A DNA stretch of 64,000 nt from Nocardioides gansuensis (lineage in GTDB: Bacteria > Actinomycetota > Actinomycetes > Propionibacteriales > Nocardioidaceae), in assembly GCF_003076135.1 (NCBI RefSeq), contig NZ_QDGZ01000001.1, positions 434,001 through 498,000 on the forward strand, in the 5' to 3' direction. The notes under the pieces were generated by a model. It saw only the letters and a list, made by a program, of their open reading frames with translations. It did not search any database and had not been told where the DNA came from. Every line of letters starts with the position of its first letter. Within the stretch, counting starts at the first letter, position 1. The position numbers and the translations under genes are program-made. Below, piece by piece: positions 1-8,805 of the stretch.

Positions 1-854
1 AGCTTCGAGTTCTCCGGCGGGACCTGTGTTGCAGCGTAGTTGAGCAGCAACGAGGTGCTGCCCAGCGCGGCGGCCGCCCCGGGGACCGGGAAGAGCAGCG
101 CGCCCGCGATGCCGGAGATCGTCGACAGCAGGATCAGTGCCTCGGCACTGCTCTGCTCCCGGCTGTCGTCCTGACGCTTCTGAAGCTGCCGATCGGCGAG
201 CCGCTTGGCCTCGGTGACGAGGTTCATCACACTGTGCTGGCCCGCGTCGTTGACCGCCTTCGCCGCAGCGATGAGCGAGTTGAGGTAGTCGAGCGCCCAC
301 AAGTGGTTCTCGCGGATGGAGTTGAAGGGCGCGTGGAAGTCCTTGAAGAACTTGTCGGCTGCCTCGCCCTCCCACTCGGACCCCTGCTCCGAGAGCCCAG
401 CCCAGTCCACGGAGACACGCGTCTTCAGGGTCGCGTAGGTCGACACGAGGACGTGTGACGGGGTGCGGAACGAGCTGGACTCCAGCCGGACGATCGACTC
501 GACGTCGCTCTCGAACGAGGTCTGGGCGGCCACTCGCCAGGCTGAGGCAGCGTCATAGACGTCGTCGACCCACGACATGTCGACCGGCTCGGCGGGGGCC
601 GTGTAATAGCCCCCACCGCCGCTGCCGGGCTGCGTGCCGTGATACCGCTTCGTGAACGAGTGGGTAGTCCCCAGCGTGATGGTGCTGTCGCCGTCCGAGG
701 CCATGTTGGACGATCCAGGGGTGACGCGGTAACCGGTCAGGCCCCGCTCGTCGAGTCCGTCGAGCACCCCGTCGATGCCGTGGAGCTCCTCCATCAGGTC
801 ATAGGCCTCGCTGGTCACGGTGTAGAACTCGGCCAGGTCGAAGGTATCGGCCAT
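1..854 (-). CDS. WXG100-like / type VII secretion-type protein, truncated by the window edge
   Basis: About 285 residues are visible and the C-terminus lies outside the window. No enzyme motif is seen. A W-E-G turn at residues 161-163 sits between predicted helices (about 95-150 and 165-225), as in WXG100 proteins exported by type VII secretion. A hydrophobic Ala/Gly-rich stretch follows at about 240-275, possibly a membrane segment or the start of a toxin or channel domain. The ATG overlaps the stop of the preceding gene (TGATG), so the two are probably co-translated. Type VII cargo is inference: no EccC or other ESX component is in view. Any C-terminal effector domain would be outside the window. 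Confidence 0.6.
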   Translation of the reverse strand, partial: MADTFDLAEFYTVTSEAYDLMEELHGIDGVLDGLDERGLTGYRVTPGSSNMASDGDSTITLGTTHSFTKRYHGTQPGSGGGGYYTAPAEPVDMSWVDDVYDAASAWRVAAQTSFESDVESIVRLESSSFRTPSHVLVSTYATLKTRVSVDWAGLSEQGSEWEGEAADKFFKDFHAPFNSIRENHLWALDYLNSLIAAAKAVNDAGQHSVMNLVTEAKRLADRQLQKRQDDSREQSSAEALILLSTISGIAGALLFPVPGAAAALGSTSLLLNYAATQVPPENSK

Positions 855-1411
855 CAGTCCTCCTCCTCCGCGTCGTCGTCGGCGAGCTGGTCCTCGATGT
901 CCGCGTCCTCGAGGATCTGGTCGAGGTCTTCCTCCTCTGGCACGTCGTCCGGATCCACCGTCGGCGGATCTCCGGGACGCGGCGGGTCGTGCCGCGCCGG
1001 GGGGTTGTCGAACAAGGACGCATCTCGCTCGAGCAGGCCTGCGAACTGGTCGCGGGCCTCCTGGTCGGTCTTCGCGTAGTCGTCCGCGATGAGCACGAGG
1101 GTCTCTCCCGCGTCGTACAGACGCTTCGTGCTCAATCGGAGGGCGTCATAGACGTCCTCTGCGCGGCGGGCAATCGCGTGTCCGACGGGGTGGGGCAGCT
1201 GCGAGGCGATGCTCTCCAGGAGGGCCTGAACGTAGTGGAGCTCGGCAGCGGCTTGCGAGTAGTGACCGGCTGTGGTGGGGATGTGCAGCTGCCCCGCCGA
1301 GTACAACGCATAGAGATCGCCGCCGAAGCGATCCCCGGAGCCGACGTCACGCCCGTCCTGGCCGGTGTAGGGGGGCACGTAGTCGGGATCGTGGGGGTCG
1401 GTTCGGGTCAT
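854..1411 (-). CDS. EspC/WXG100-like small helical protein with acidic tail
   Basis: A 185-residue protein. Residues about 45-130 look all-helical and contain L-I-A-D-D-Y-A-K-T-D (107-116), close to the 'A-x-x-Y-x-x-T-D' signature near the end of EspC/DUF2580-type ESX substrates. The last 40 residues are almost entirely Asp/Glu/Pro. No signal peptide is seen. The ATG at 1411 was chosen because GAGGAG lies a few bases upstream; a longer in-frame extension would run antisense to purC and is rejected. It forms a two-gene unit with the truncated gene after it (TGATG overlap). A substrate or chaperone partner role is inferred. Confidence 0.6.
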   Translation of the reverse strand: MTRTDPHDPDYVPPYTGQDGRDVGSGDRFGGDLYALYSAGQLHIPTTAGHYSQAAAELHYVQALLESIASQLPHPVGHAIARRAEDVYDALRLSTKRLYDAGETLVLIADDYAKTDQEARDQFAGLLERDASLFDNPPARHDPPRPGDPPTVDPDDVPEEEDLDQILEDADIEDQLADDDAEEED

Positions 1412-1534
1412 GAGGGGCTCCTCGGCGTGGCGGGCGTCCTGCATTCCTTCCCCGGGGACACGCGCCCGAAACCCTTCACGGCCGATGGAGTGGCTCAAGC
1501 GCTGAGGGTCACGAGGCATCTTCCGGCGCACCAT

Positions 1535-1540
1535 TAGGCT
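1535..1540 (+). promoter_or_regulatory. -10 element TAGGCT of purC (leaderless)
   Basis: TAGGCT followed by six bases and the GTG start of purC. This is the TAnnnT-N6-start arrangement seen at many genes in this window, implying an mRNA that begins at or near the start codon. Confidence 0.6.
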
Positions 1541-1546
1541 TCGTCC

Positions 1547-2437
1547 GTGGCCGACCTCGACATCCCCGACGCGCCGGCGATCCCCGGCACCACCCACGTC
1601 CACTCGGGCAAGGTGCGCGACCTCTACCGGATCGACGAGGGCGAGCACGCCGGCCGCCTGCTGATGGTGGCGAGCGACCGGGTCAGCGCCTACGACTTCG
1701 TGCTGTCCCCGGGCATCCCGGACAAGGGCGAGATCCTGACCCGGATGAGCCTGTGGTGGTTCGGCCAGCTGGGCGTGCCCCACCACGTGGTCTCCACGGA
1801 CGTCCCCGATGCCGTCCGCGGCCGCGCGGTGATCTGCGAGCAGCTCGACATGTTCCCGGTCGAGTGCGTGGCCCGCGGCTACCTCACCGGCAGCGGCCTG
1901 CGTGAGTACGCCGAGTCCGGCAGCGTCTGCGGCATCGGGCTGCCGCCCGGGCTGGTCGACGGCAGCCGTCTGCCGGAGGCGATCTTCACTCCGGCGACCA
2001 AGGCCGAGCTGGGCGACCACGACGAGAACGTCGACTTCGAGGCGGTCGTCGCGACCGTGGGCGAGGCCGACGCGGTCGCGCTGCGCGACCTCACCCTGGA
2101 CATCTACTCCCGCGCCGAGGCGATCGCCCGCGAGCAGGGCATCATCCTGGCCGACACCAAGTTCGAGTTCGGCCGGGCTCCGGACGCCACGATCGTGCTC
2201 GCCGACGAGGTGCTCACTCCCGACTCGAGCCGCTTCTGGCCGGGTGACCAGTGGGAGCCGGGCCACGCCCAGCCGTCGTACGACAAGGATGTCATCCGCA
2301 ACTGGCTCACCTCGCCCGCGTCGGGCTGGGACCGCACCTCCGGCGAGGCGCCGCCGCCGCTGCCCGCGGAGGTCGTCGAGCGCACCCGCGCGCGCTACGT
2401 CGAGGCCTACGAGCGGCTGACCGGGGAGAGGTTCTGA
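1547..2437 (+). CDS. purC: phosphoribosylaminoimidazole-succinocarboxamide synthase (SAICAR synthetase)
   Basis: Joins aspartate to CAIR using ATP to give SAICAR in de novo purine synthesis. The 296 residues are full length for the family. Visible family features are the N-terminal H-S-G-K-V-R-D-L-Y nucleotide-binding loop (about 18-26), the S-D-R-V-S-A-Y-D-F motif (about 43-51) and D-T-K-F-E-F-G near residue 205. The GTG start is fixed by a TAGGCT -10 element six bases upstream and no Shine-Dalgarno is seen. It stands apart from the purSQL and purF-purM genes further along. Its stop is followed almost at once by an SRPBCC gene in another frame. Confidence 0.95.
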   Translation: MADLDIPDAPAIPGTTHVHSGKVRDLYRIDEGEHAGRLLMVASDRVSAYDFVLSPGIPDKGEILTRMSLWWFGQLGVPHHVVSTDVPDAVRGRAVICEQLDMFPVECVARGYLTGSGLREYAESGSVCGIGLPPGLVDGSRLPEAIFTPATKAELGDHDENVDFEAVVATVGEADAVALRDLTLDIYSRAEAIAREQGIILADTKFEFGRAPDATIVLADEVLTPDSSRFWPGDQWEPGHAQPSYDKDVIRNWLTSPASGWDRTSGEAPPPLPAEVVERTRARYVEAYERLTGERF

Positions 2438-2451
2438 CGACCCGCTCGATC

Positions 2452-2865
2452 GTGGCGACGGTGGAGATGCCACACCCGCCGGAGGTGGTCTTCACCTACC
2501 TCGCCGACCCGCGCAACCGCCCGGAGTGGCAGGCGTCGCTGACGTCGGTGACGCTGACCGACCGCAGCGAGCCGCACGTCGGGATGACGTGGCGCGAGTC
2601 GACGCTGGTCGGCGTGCGTCCGCGGCTGGAGATCACCCACCTCGAGCCCTGCCGCCTGTGGGCCGAGCGCGGGCGCTGGCACGGGGTGACGGCGACCCTG
2701 GCGCTGCGTTTCACCGCGATCCCGGGCGGGACGCGGGTCCGCGCCGATGGCGAGGTCACCGCGCGGGGACCGTGGGGCGCGGCAGCCGCCGCAGCCGGGC
2801 GCCTCGCCTCCCGCGCCGTCAAGGCCGACCTCGAGCGGGCTGCGAGGGTCCTGGCGCGGGCGTGA
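2452..2865 (+). CDS. SRPBCC (polyketide cyclase/START-like) family protein
   Basis: About 137 residues in the SRPBCC fold: an initial beta strand (V-A-T-V-E-M-P), a helix containing V-F-x-Y-L-A-D-P-R-N-R-P-E-W, antiparallel strands and a long Ala/Arg-rich C-terminal helix. Such proteins bind hydrophobic ligands in a closed cavity; the ligand here is unknown. The start is uncertain. GTG at 2452 follows a GGGGAGAGG purine run at some distance; GTG at 2461 and a CTG at 2434 overlapping the purC stop are alternatives. Spacing suggests co-transcription with purC. Confidence 0.7.
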   Translation: MATVEMPHPPEVVFTYLADPRNRPEWQASLTSVTLTDRSEPHVGMTWRESTLVGVRPRLEITHLEPCRLWAERGRWHGVTATLALRFTAIPGGTRVRADGEVTARGPWGAAAAAAGRLASRAVKADLERAARVLARA

Positions 2866-2948
2866 CGCTGTGCCGGCGCCCCACGGCAGCCGGACGAATG
2901 TGCCCGCGTCCATCCCGCCGGCGGAGCCCCGTCGCTAGGTTTGACGCC

Positions 2949-4505
2949 ATGGCCTCACGCAACCTTGCCTCCCTGCTGGAGCACTCGACCGCCAGGCACC
3001 CCGAGCGCACGGCGCTCGTCCTGGGCGACACCAGGCTCAGCTACGCCCAGGTCGACGACGCCGCCAACCAGGTGGCCAACCTCCTCGCCTCGCGCGGGAT
3101 CCAGCCCGGCGACAAGGTCGCGCTGAGCTGCGCCAACCTGCCGTGGTTCACGATCGTCTACTTCGGCATCCTCAAGGCCGGCGCCACGGTCGTGCCCCTC
3201 AACATCCTCCTCAAGGGCGGCGAGGTCGCCTACCACCTCGGCGACTCCGACGCGAAGGCCTACTTCTGCTTCCAGGGCACGCCCGAGCTGCCGATCGGCC
3301 AGGAGGGGTACGCCGGCTTCGGCGACGCCGAAGGCTGCGAGCACTTCTTCATGATCACCGTCGACCCGGCCGCGGAGTCGCCCATCGAGGGCACCGAGAC
3401 CCTGGCGCGGGCGATGGCCGCGCAGCCGCCGACGTTCGAGACGGTCGACGTGGACGACGACGACACGGCGGTGATCCTCTACACCTCCGGCACCACCGGC
3501 CAGCCCAAGGGTGCCGAGCTGCGCCACCGCAACATGGTGTCCAACGCCGAGGTCTGCCGGGAGCTCTTCAACGCCGACGAGGAGCGCCCGGACACGTTCC
3601 TCTGCGTGCTGCCGCTCTTCCACTCCTTCGGCCAGACCGTGATCCAGAACGCCGGCCTGGGCCTCGGCGGCACGATCGTGATGCTGCCGCGCTTCGACGC
3701 CGACGCGGCGCTGAAGACGATGGCCAGGGAGAAGGTGACGTTCTTCGCGGGCGTGCCGACGATGTACTGGGGCCTCCTCGGCGCCCTCGACGAAGCGGGC
3801 GTCGACCCGCAGCAGCTCGCGGCCAATCTCCGGGTCGCCGCCGCGGGCGGCTCGGCCCTGCCGGTGGAGGTGCACAAGGAGTTCGAGCGCCGCTTCGGCG
3901 TGACGATCCTCGAGGGCTACGGCCTCTCCGAGACGTCCCCGGTCGCGAGCTTCGCGCCGTGGGGCGAGGACGTGCGCGTCGGCTCGATCGGCACGCCGAT
4001 CCCCGGCGTGGAGATGAAGCTGATCGACGACGACTGGTCGGACTCCGCGGAGGGCGAGGTCGGCGAGATCGCGATCAAGGGCCCCAACGTGATGAAGGGC
4101 TACTACAAGCGGCCGGACGCGACGGCCGAGGCGATCCGGGACGACTGGTTCCGCTCCGGCGACCTGGGCCGCCGTGACGAGGACGGCTACTACTACATCG
4201 TCGACCGCTCGAAGGACATGATCATCCGCGGCGGCTTCAACGTCTATCCGCGCGAGATCGAGGAGACGCTGCTGCAGCACCCGGACGTCAGCCTCGCCGC
4301 CGTGATCGGCGTACCGCACGAGAGCCACGGCGAGGAGATCAAGGCCGTCGTGATCCGCAACCCCGGCTCGACGCTGACCGAGGACGGGCTGGTCGCGTGG
4401 TGCAAGGAGCGGATGGCCGCCTACAAGTACCCGCGGATCGTGGAGTTCCGCGAGACCCTGCCGATGACGGCCACCGGGAAGATCCTCAAGCGAGAGCTGT
4501 CCTGA
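2949..4505 (+). CDS. long-chain fatty acid--CoA ligase / acyl-CoA synthetase
   Basis: 518 residues, ANL superfamily: activates a carboxylic acid to acyl-AMP and transfers it to CoA. The P-loop Y-T-S-G-T-T-G-Q-P-K-G (about 180-190), the G-Y-G-L-S-E-T motif (about 320), the hinge D-G-Y-Y-Y-I-V-D-R-S-K-D (about 415) and the C-terminal catalytic lysine in T-A-T-G-K-I-L-K are all present, so it should be active. Chain-length preference cannot be read from sequence. The ATG is preceded by TAGGTT and seven bases, a leaderless start. The next gene begins one base after its stop. Confidence 0.9.
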   Translation: MASRNLASLLEHSTARHPERTALVLGDTRLSYAQVDDAANQVANLLASRGIQPGDKVALSCANLPWFTIVYFGILKAGATVVPLNILLKGGEVAYHLGDSDAKAYFCFQGTPELPIGQEGYAGFGDAEGCEHFFMITVDPAAESPIEGTETLARAMAAQPPTFETVDVDDDDTAVILYTSGTTGQPKGAELRHRNMVSNAEVCRELFNADEERPDTFLCVLPLFHSFGQTVIQNAGLGLGGTIVMLPRFDADAALKTMAREKVTFFAGVPTMYWGLLGALDEAGVDPQQLAANLRVAAAGGSALPVEVHKEFERRFGVTILEGYGLSETSPVASFAPWGEDVRVGSIGTPIPGVEMKLIDDDWSDSAEGEVGEIAIKGPNVMKGYYKRPDATAEAIRDDWFRSGDLGRRDEDGYYYIVDRSKDMIIRGGFNVYPREIEETLLQHPDVSLAAVIGVPHESHGEEIKAVVIRNPGSTLTEDGLVAWCKERMAAYKYPRIVEFRETLPMTATGKILKRELS

Positions 4506-4506
4506 C

Positions 4507-4689
4507 GTGCGCGCAGCCTTCGTCGCCGTCGGCCTGGCCATGCTCCTGGCCGGCGGCGTCTGGACTTTCCAGGGACTGGGCTACCTCGAGGGCAGCCCGA
4601 TGACCGGCGTCGAGACCTGGGCGATCGTCGGCCCGCTCGTCGCCGGCCTCGGCGTCGCGCTGGTGATCGTGGGCGCGGGCCGCCGCTGA
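4507..4689 (+). CDS. small two-TM membrane protein
   Basis: 60 residues with two hydrophobic segments (about 3-22 and 38-57) joined by a short loop, ending in Gly-Arg-Arg. The GTG start lies one base after the acyl-CoA ligase stop, so translation is probably coupled. The length and two-helix layout resemble small hypothetical membrane proteins often found beside metabolic genes in actinobacteria. No function can be assigned. Confidence 0.65.
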   Translation: MRAAFVAVGLAMLLAGGVWTFQGLGYLEGSPMTGVETWAIVGPLVAGLGVALVIVGAGRR

Positions 4690-4696
4690 CCGGGGG

Positions 4697-5338
4697 TCAG
4701 CCCCCCAGCCCGGCGTCGCGGGCCAGGGCGACCATCTCGGCCCTGCTCCGGGCGTGCAGCTTGGCGAGGACGTCGCTGACCCGGTTGCGGACCGTCTTGT
4801 CGCTGAGCACCAGGCGGCGCGCGATCGCGCCGTTGTCGAGGCCCTGGGCGATCAGCTCGAGCACCTCGAGCTCTCGCGGCGTCAGCTGCGGGAACGGGCT
4901 GGCCGCAGTCGTCCGGCCCGCAGCGAAGAGGGCGAGCACGCGCTCGGCGATGCCGGCGCCGAACACCGCCTCGCCGCGGGCGACCGACGTCACGGCCCGC
5001 TCGATGTCCGACACGTCGGCCTCCTTGAGGAGGTAGCCGCGCGCCCCCGCCCGCAGGGCCGCGAAGATCGAGTCGTCGTCGGAGTCCATGGTGAGGACGA
5101 CGACGGCCACCGACGGGTGCTCCACCCGGATCCGGGCGGTGGCCTCCAGGCCGCCCACGTCGGGCATCCGCAGGTCCATCAGCACGACGTCGGGCTGACG
5201 GGTGCCGGCCAGCTCGATGGCCTCGCGCCCGTCGGCGGCCTGGCCGACGACCTCGATCCCGGGCAGGTCCTCGAGCACGGTGAGCATCCCCGCGCGGAAG
5301 ACGGGGTGGTCGTCAGCGACCAGGACACGGACTGTCAT
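4697..5338 (-). CDS. NarL/LuxR-family DNA-binding response regulator
   Basis: 213 residues. An N-terminal receiver domain (1-120) has the acidic pair D-D at 9-10, the phospho-acceptor Asp in V-V-L-M-D-L-R-M-P-D (about 54) and the conserved Lys in L-L-K-E-A (about 105). A C-terminal LuxR helix-turn-helix (about 150-205) has L-T-P-R-E-L-E-V-L and the recognition region S-D-K-T-V-R-N-R-V-S. Its ATG overlaps the stop of the histidine kinase gene (ATGA), so the pair is a two-component operon. It converges on the small membrane gene with only seven bases between. Confidence 0.93.
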   Translation of the reverse strand: MTVRVLVADDHPVFRAGMLTVLEDLPGIEVVGQAADGREAIELAGTRQPDVVLMDLRMPDVGGLEATARIRVEHPSVAVVVLTMDSDDDSIFAALRAGARGYLLKEADVSDIERAVTSVARGEAVFGAGIAERVLALFAAGRTTAASPFPQLTPRELEVLELIAQGLDNGAIARRLVLSDKTVRNRVSDVLAKLHARSRAEMVALARDAGLGG

Positions 5339-7299
5339 GCCACCTCCAGGGGCAGGGCGGCCGTCACCGTGGTGCCTCCGCCGGGCGGGGCCGCCATCTC
5401 CAGCCGGCCACCGACCTCGACTGCGCGCTCGCGCATCGACACGGTGCCCACGCCGGCCCGGAAGCTCGCCGGCAGCCCCACGCCGTTGTCCACCACCGCG
5501 AGCTCGAGCCACCCGTCCCGGGCTCGGGCGGTCACCCGGATCCTGCTGGCCGCGCTGTGCCGCAGCGCGTTGGAGAAGGCCTCGGCCGCGATCGCGTAGG
5601 CCGTCACCTCGATCGCGGCCGGCGGCGTCCCGAGCTCGTCGATGTCCGCCTCGCAGCGGGGGGCGTCGTGGCCGGCGACCAGCTCGCGGAGGGCCCCGGT
5701 GAGCCCCCGCTGGTCCAGCACGGGCGGCCGCAGGTCGTGGGCCAGCGACCGGAGCCCGGCGACCGTCTCGCGCAGTCCGTCGCGGAGCGTGGCAGCCCGG
5801 TCCGCCAGGTCGTCGCGCTGGTCGGACCGGAGCCGCCTGACCAGCGAGTCCAGCTGGAGGGCGCTGCCTGCGAGGGCCGGCGCCACGCTGTCGTGCAGGT
5901 CGGCCCGGATCCGGCGCCGCTCCTCCTCCCGCGCGAGCACGATCCGCTCCCGGCTGCGGGCGACGTCGGCCACCAGCCCAGCGGCGTACGCCAGCGTGCC
6001 GGCGCGGGCGGCGACCTCCTCGATCGCCGCCTGCTCCGGCGGGCTCCACGCCTCGCCCGTGCGGCGCAGCCCGACGTGCAGCTCGCCGACGGCCTCGCCC
6101 AGGGCCCTGGCCGGCACGGTGCGCGTGCCGTGCGTCGGGGTGCCGGACGCGATGTCGAGGTCGCCGCCGGTGAAAGCGACGTAGGGGAGGCGGAGCGCCT
6201 CCCGGAGTCCGTCGACCAGTCGCTCCAGTGCCTCGGTCGGCTGCCCGGCGGCCGCCATGTGCCGGCCGACGCGGGTGATCACGGCGTAGGGATCGTGCCG
6301 GTGGCCGTAGAGCAACCGGTCGACCACCGCCTGCACCCGGTCGCGGGCCGCTGCTGCGAGCAGTGCCGCCGTCGCGACCAGGACGAGGCCCCAGCGGGAG
6401 TCCGGGGCGATCGCCTGGATGCCGTAGACGGCCAGCGCGTACGCCGCCACGACGACGCCGGTGAGCACCCCGAAGACCAGGGCGCGGTTGAGGGTGAGCT
6501 CGACGTCGAAGAGGCCGTGCCGCAGCATCGCGATGCCGATCGCCACCGGCAGCCCGAAGAGGCCGACCGACAGGCCCCACTCCGCCGGGAGCACCGGCAG
6601 GGCGCCGACCGCCAGCACGATGCCGCCCAGTAGCAGCCACTGCAGCTGGGTCCGCTCCACGCCCCGGGCCCGCCGCATCCGCACGGCCAGCGACACCACG
6701 GCGACGGGGATGCCGACGAAGAAGAGGCTCATGGCGCCCGCCGCCGTCACGTAGTTGAGCCAGTCTCCGCCCGGCAGGGCGAGCGGGTTGTCGAGCGCGG
6801 GAGCGATGTCCGCGGTCACCGGTGCGAACATCCGGGCGACGGTGGTGACGACAGCGACCGCGACGACTGCGACCAGCACGCGACGCCAGCGCGGGCCGAG
6901 CGTGTGGCCGTCCGGGAAGACGTGGGGGAGGACGGGCAGGGTGAAGAAGTAGGGCGCGAAGCCCCAGATCGCGACCCAGGCCGCGAAGCCGCCGAGCAGG
7001 CCGGTGCCGCCCTGCCACGCGGCGTACAGGGCGCACAGCTGGTAGGGGCCGATCAGCGCCGGGACCATCAACAGCCAGCCCACCGGGTTGCGCGGCCTGG
7101 CCCGCACGACCAGGGCGCCGACGACCGGCCACACCGTGCCGAGCACCAGGTCCGACGGGAGGCCGGCCTGCTGGGCGACCCGGTCGCCGAGGCCCGCCTG
7201 GACGGCCGGCACCACGGCGCAGCAGGCCACGGCTACGACCGCGACGAGTGCCGCGCCGGCGGTCAGGTGCCGGTCTGCGACGGCGGGACGGTGGAGCAC
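5335..7299 (-). CDS. membrane-bound NarL-type sensor histidine kinase
   Basis: 654 residues, GTG start. The N-terminal ~290 residues contain many hydrophobic segments (a membrane sensor of about 9-10 helices without an obvious ligand domain), followed by a GAF-like linker. The HisKA_3 dimerisation motif E-E-E-R-R-R-I-R-A-D-L-H-D-S-V-A-P (phospho-His, about 445) and an HATPase domain with N-box N-A-L-R-H and V-D-N-G-V-G-L come next. The stimulus is unknown. It precedes and overlaps the response regulator gene. The divergent neighbour is the membrane protein at 7419, which might belong to the same stimulus, but that is only context. Confidence 0.92.
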   Translation of the reverse strand: MLHRPAVADRHLTAGAALVAVVAVACCAVVPAVQAGLGDRVAQQAGLPSDLVLGTVWPVVGALVVRARPRNPVGWLLMVPALIGPYQLCALYAAWQGGTGLLGGFAAWVAIWGFAPYFFTLPVLPHVFPDGHTLGPRWRRVLVAVVAVAVVTTVARMFAPVTADIAPALDNPLALPGGDWLNYVTAAGAMSLFFVGIPVAVVSLAVRMRRARGVERTQLQWLLLGGIVLAVGALPVLPAEWGLSVGLFGLPVAIGIAMLRHGLFDVELTLNRALVFGVLTGVVVAAYALAVYGIQAIAPDSRWGLVLVATAALLAAAARDRVQAVVDRLLYGHRHDPYAVITRVGRHMAAAGQPTEALERLVDGLREALRLPYVAFTGGDLDIASGTPTHGTRTVPARALGEAVGELHVGLRRTGEAWSPPEQAAIEEVAARAGTLAYAAGLVADVARSRERIVLAREEERRRIRADLHDSVAPALAGSALQLDSLVRRLRSDQRDDLADRAATLRDGLRETVAGLRSLAHDLRPPVLDQRGLTGALRELVAGHDAPRCEADIDELGTPPAAIEVTAYAIAAEAFSNALRHSAASRIRVTARARDGWLELAVVDNGVGLPASFRAGVGTVSMRERAVEVGGRLEMAAPPGGGTTVTAALPLEVA

Positions 7300-7418
7300 T
7301 CGGCCATCGTGCCCGAACCGACGTCCCGGAATGAGGGGGTTTGCGTCACTCGTGGCCGGGACATCGGGCGGGCCACGCTCCTCGTGTTCGTCAGCGACAC
7401 ATCCCGAGGAGATCCGCC

Positions 7419-8105
7419 ATGTCCCAGCTCGACACCCAGACCACGACCGGCGCCGGCGCCCGCAGCACCGGCCGCGCCCATTGGCCGCTGTACGCCGCCG
7501 GAGCCGGCGTCCTCGGCTTCGTCGCGACCATGGTCCTCGACGGCCGCACCAGCGGCGTCGGGGTGGAGGTCAGCGAGAAGCTGTTCACCGACCTCAGCCC
7601 GCTCCCGTACCGGCTCAGCATGCTGTTCGGGTACGGCGCCGTGGTGCTGCTGCTCCTCTTCGCCGCCAGCTGGCGGCGGCACGTGGAGCCACGCCTCCAG
7701 GACTCGACCGCCGCCCACCTGGTCCCGATGGGCCTGCTCGCCTCGGCGGCCGGCCTGACCTACGGCTACGGCTGGAAGGGCGCGCTCGGGCTGTACATGC
7801 CGGGCGGTCTCGAGGAGGGCAGCTACGACACTCAGGGCCTCTACGTCTACTACCTGCTCAACGACTTCGGCTCGTTCATCGGCTGGCTCGGGGTGGTCGT
7901 GGCGGCGGGGGCGGTGGCATGGATGGGCCTGCGTGAGCGGACCGTCTCCCGCTGGATCGGGGTCGTCAGCGTGCTCCCGGTCCTGCAGACCACGCTGATG
8001 GTGGTCGGGCTGGGCGTCCCGGGCGTGCCCGGCCTGCTCGCCCACGTCTGGCTGGTCGTCGCCGGCCTCGGCCTGGCGCTGGGCCGCAGCACCATCACCC
8101 GTTGA
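7419..8105 (+). CDS. hypothetical polytopic membrane protein
   Basis: 228 residues with about six predicted membrane helices (roughly 25-45, 70-88, 108-125, 155-178, 185-205, 210-225) and no enzymatic motif I recognise. The ATG at 7419 follows GAGGAGAT with good spacing, so this start is well supported. It is divergent from the sensor kinase, with about 120 bases between, and ends at a strong bidirectional terminator. It could be a target or accessory of the two-component system; the sequence does not show this. Confidence 0.75.
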   Translation: MSQLDTQTTTGAGARSTGRAHWPLYAAGAGVLGFVATMVLDGRTSGVGVEVSEKLFTDLSPLPYRLSMLFGYGAVVLLLLFAASWRRHVEPRLQDSTAAHLVPMGLLASAAGLTYGYGWKGALGLYMPGGLEEGSYDTQGLYVYYLLNDFGSFIGWLGVVVAAGAVAWMGLRERTVSRWIGVVSVLPVLQTTLMVVGLGVPGVPGLLAHVWLVVAGLGLALGRSTITR

Positions 8106-8110
8106 GACCA

Positions 8111-8163
8111 CCGACCCGTCAGGGGCCCGCAGTCACCGATGACTGCAGTCCCTGGCGGGTCGG
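8111..8163. terminator. bidirectional intrinsic terminator
   Basis: Long stem: CCGACCCG and CAGGG on the left pair with CCCTG and CGGGTCGG on the right, and the centre is a perfect GCAGTCA-CCGA-TGACTGC hairpin. It lies between two convergent genes (ends 8105 and 8183). Confidence 0.8.
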
Positions 8164-8182
8164 CACGTCTTCTGCGACCGCT

Positions 8183-8698
8183 TCACTGGAAGGGGTTGGG
8201 CAGCGCCCCGGGCAGCCCGGTCAGCAGCTCGCGGGCCCTGGCCGCGCTCTTGTGCTCGACCAGCACCTCGTACTTCGTGGCGACGATCTGGGTCACCGAC
8301 GAGAAGTCCCGGCGGCCCCGGGTGGCGGCGTAGCCGATCAGGGCCCACACCAGCCCGAAGAGGGCGCCGAACAGGGCGGTGCTCACCAGGACGCCCAGCG
8401 GGTTGGCCGTGGTGAAGAGCCAGAAGATCAGCCCGACGAACGTCCCGAGCCAGACCCCCGAGAGGATCCCCCCGACCGCGATCTTGCTCCAGGTGAGCCG
8501 GCCGGTGATCCGCTCGAGGCGCTTGAGCTCGGTGCCCACGATCATGCACTGCTCGACCGGGAACTCGTGGTCCGCGAGGTAGTCGACGGTGCGCTGCGCG
8601 GTCTCGTAGTCGTCGTACACCGCCAGGGACTGCGGGAAATCGAGCTTCAGTGGGGACGTCTGGCCGGGACGGCCCGCGCCGGGGGTCGACATGCTCAT
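8183..8698 (-). CDS. YflT-type general stress protein with membrane segments
   Basis: 171 residues. The N-terminal part (about 20-65: S-L-A-V-Y-D-D-Y-E-T-A-Q-R-T-V-D-Y-L) matches the heat-induced stress protein YflT domain. Two glycine-rich hydrophobic segments (about 78-98 and 105-125) follow, then a basic region with a second ferredoxin-like strand set. This resembles the general-stress membrane proteins common in actinobacteria; the molecular role is unknown. The ATG at 8698 sits six bases after TAGAGT, a leaderless start; a second ATG two codons in is possible. It lies convergent with the membrane gene and divergent from purS. Confidence 0.8.
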   Translation of the reverse strand: MSMSTPGAGRPGQTSPLKLDFPQSLAVYDDYETAQRTVDYLADHEFPVEQCMIVGTELKRLERITGRLTWSKIAVGGILSGVWLGTFVGLIFWLFTTANPLGVLVSTALFGALFGLVWALIGYAATRGRRDFSSVTQIVATKYEVLVEHKSAARARELLTGLPGALPNPFQ

Positions 8699-8763
8699 GC
8701 CTCGACTCTAGGGCGCCCCCGGCCGAGGGACGAGCCGAGCGTCGGGCGCGTGGCGCCCGCCGA

Positions 8764-8769
8764 TAGACT
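8764..8769 (+). promoter_or_regulatory. -10 element TAGACT of purS-purQ
   Basis: TAGACT 36 bases before the purS start. Unlike most genes here, this one keeps a short leader with a GAGGAG ribosome site before the GTG. Confidence 0.5.
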
Positions 8770-8805
8770 CCGGTCGCACGCACCCGACGCCCTGAGGAGC
8801 GCCAA

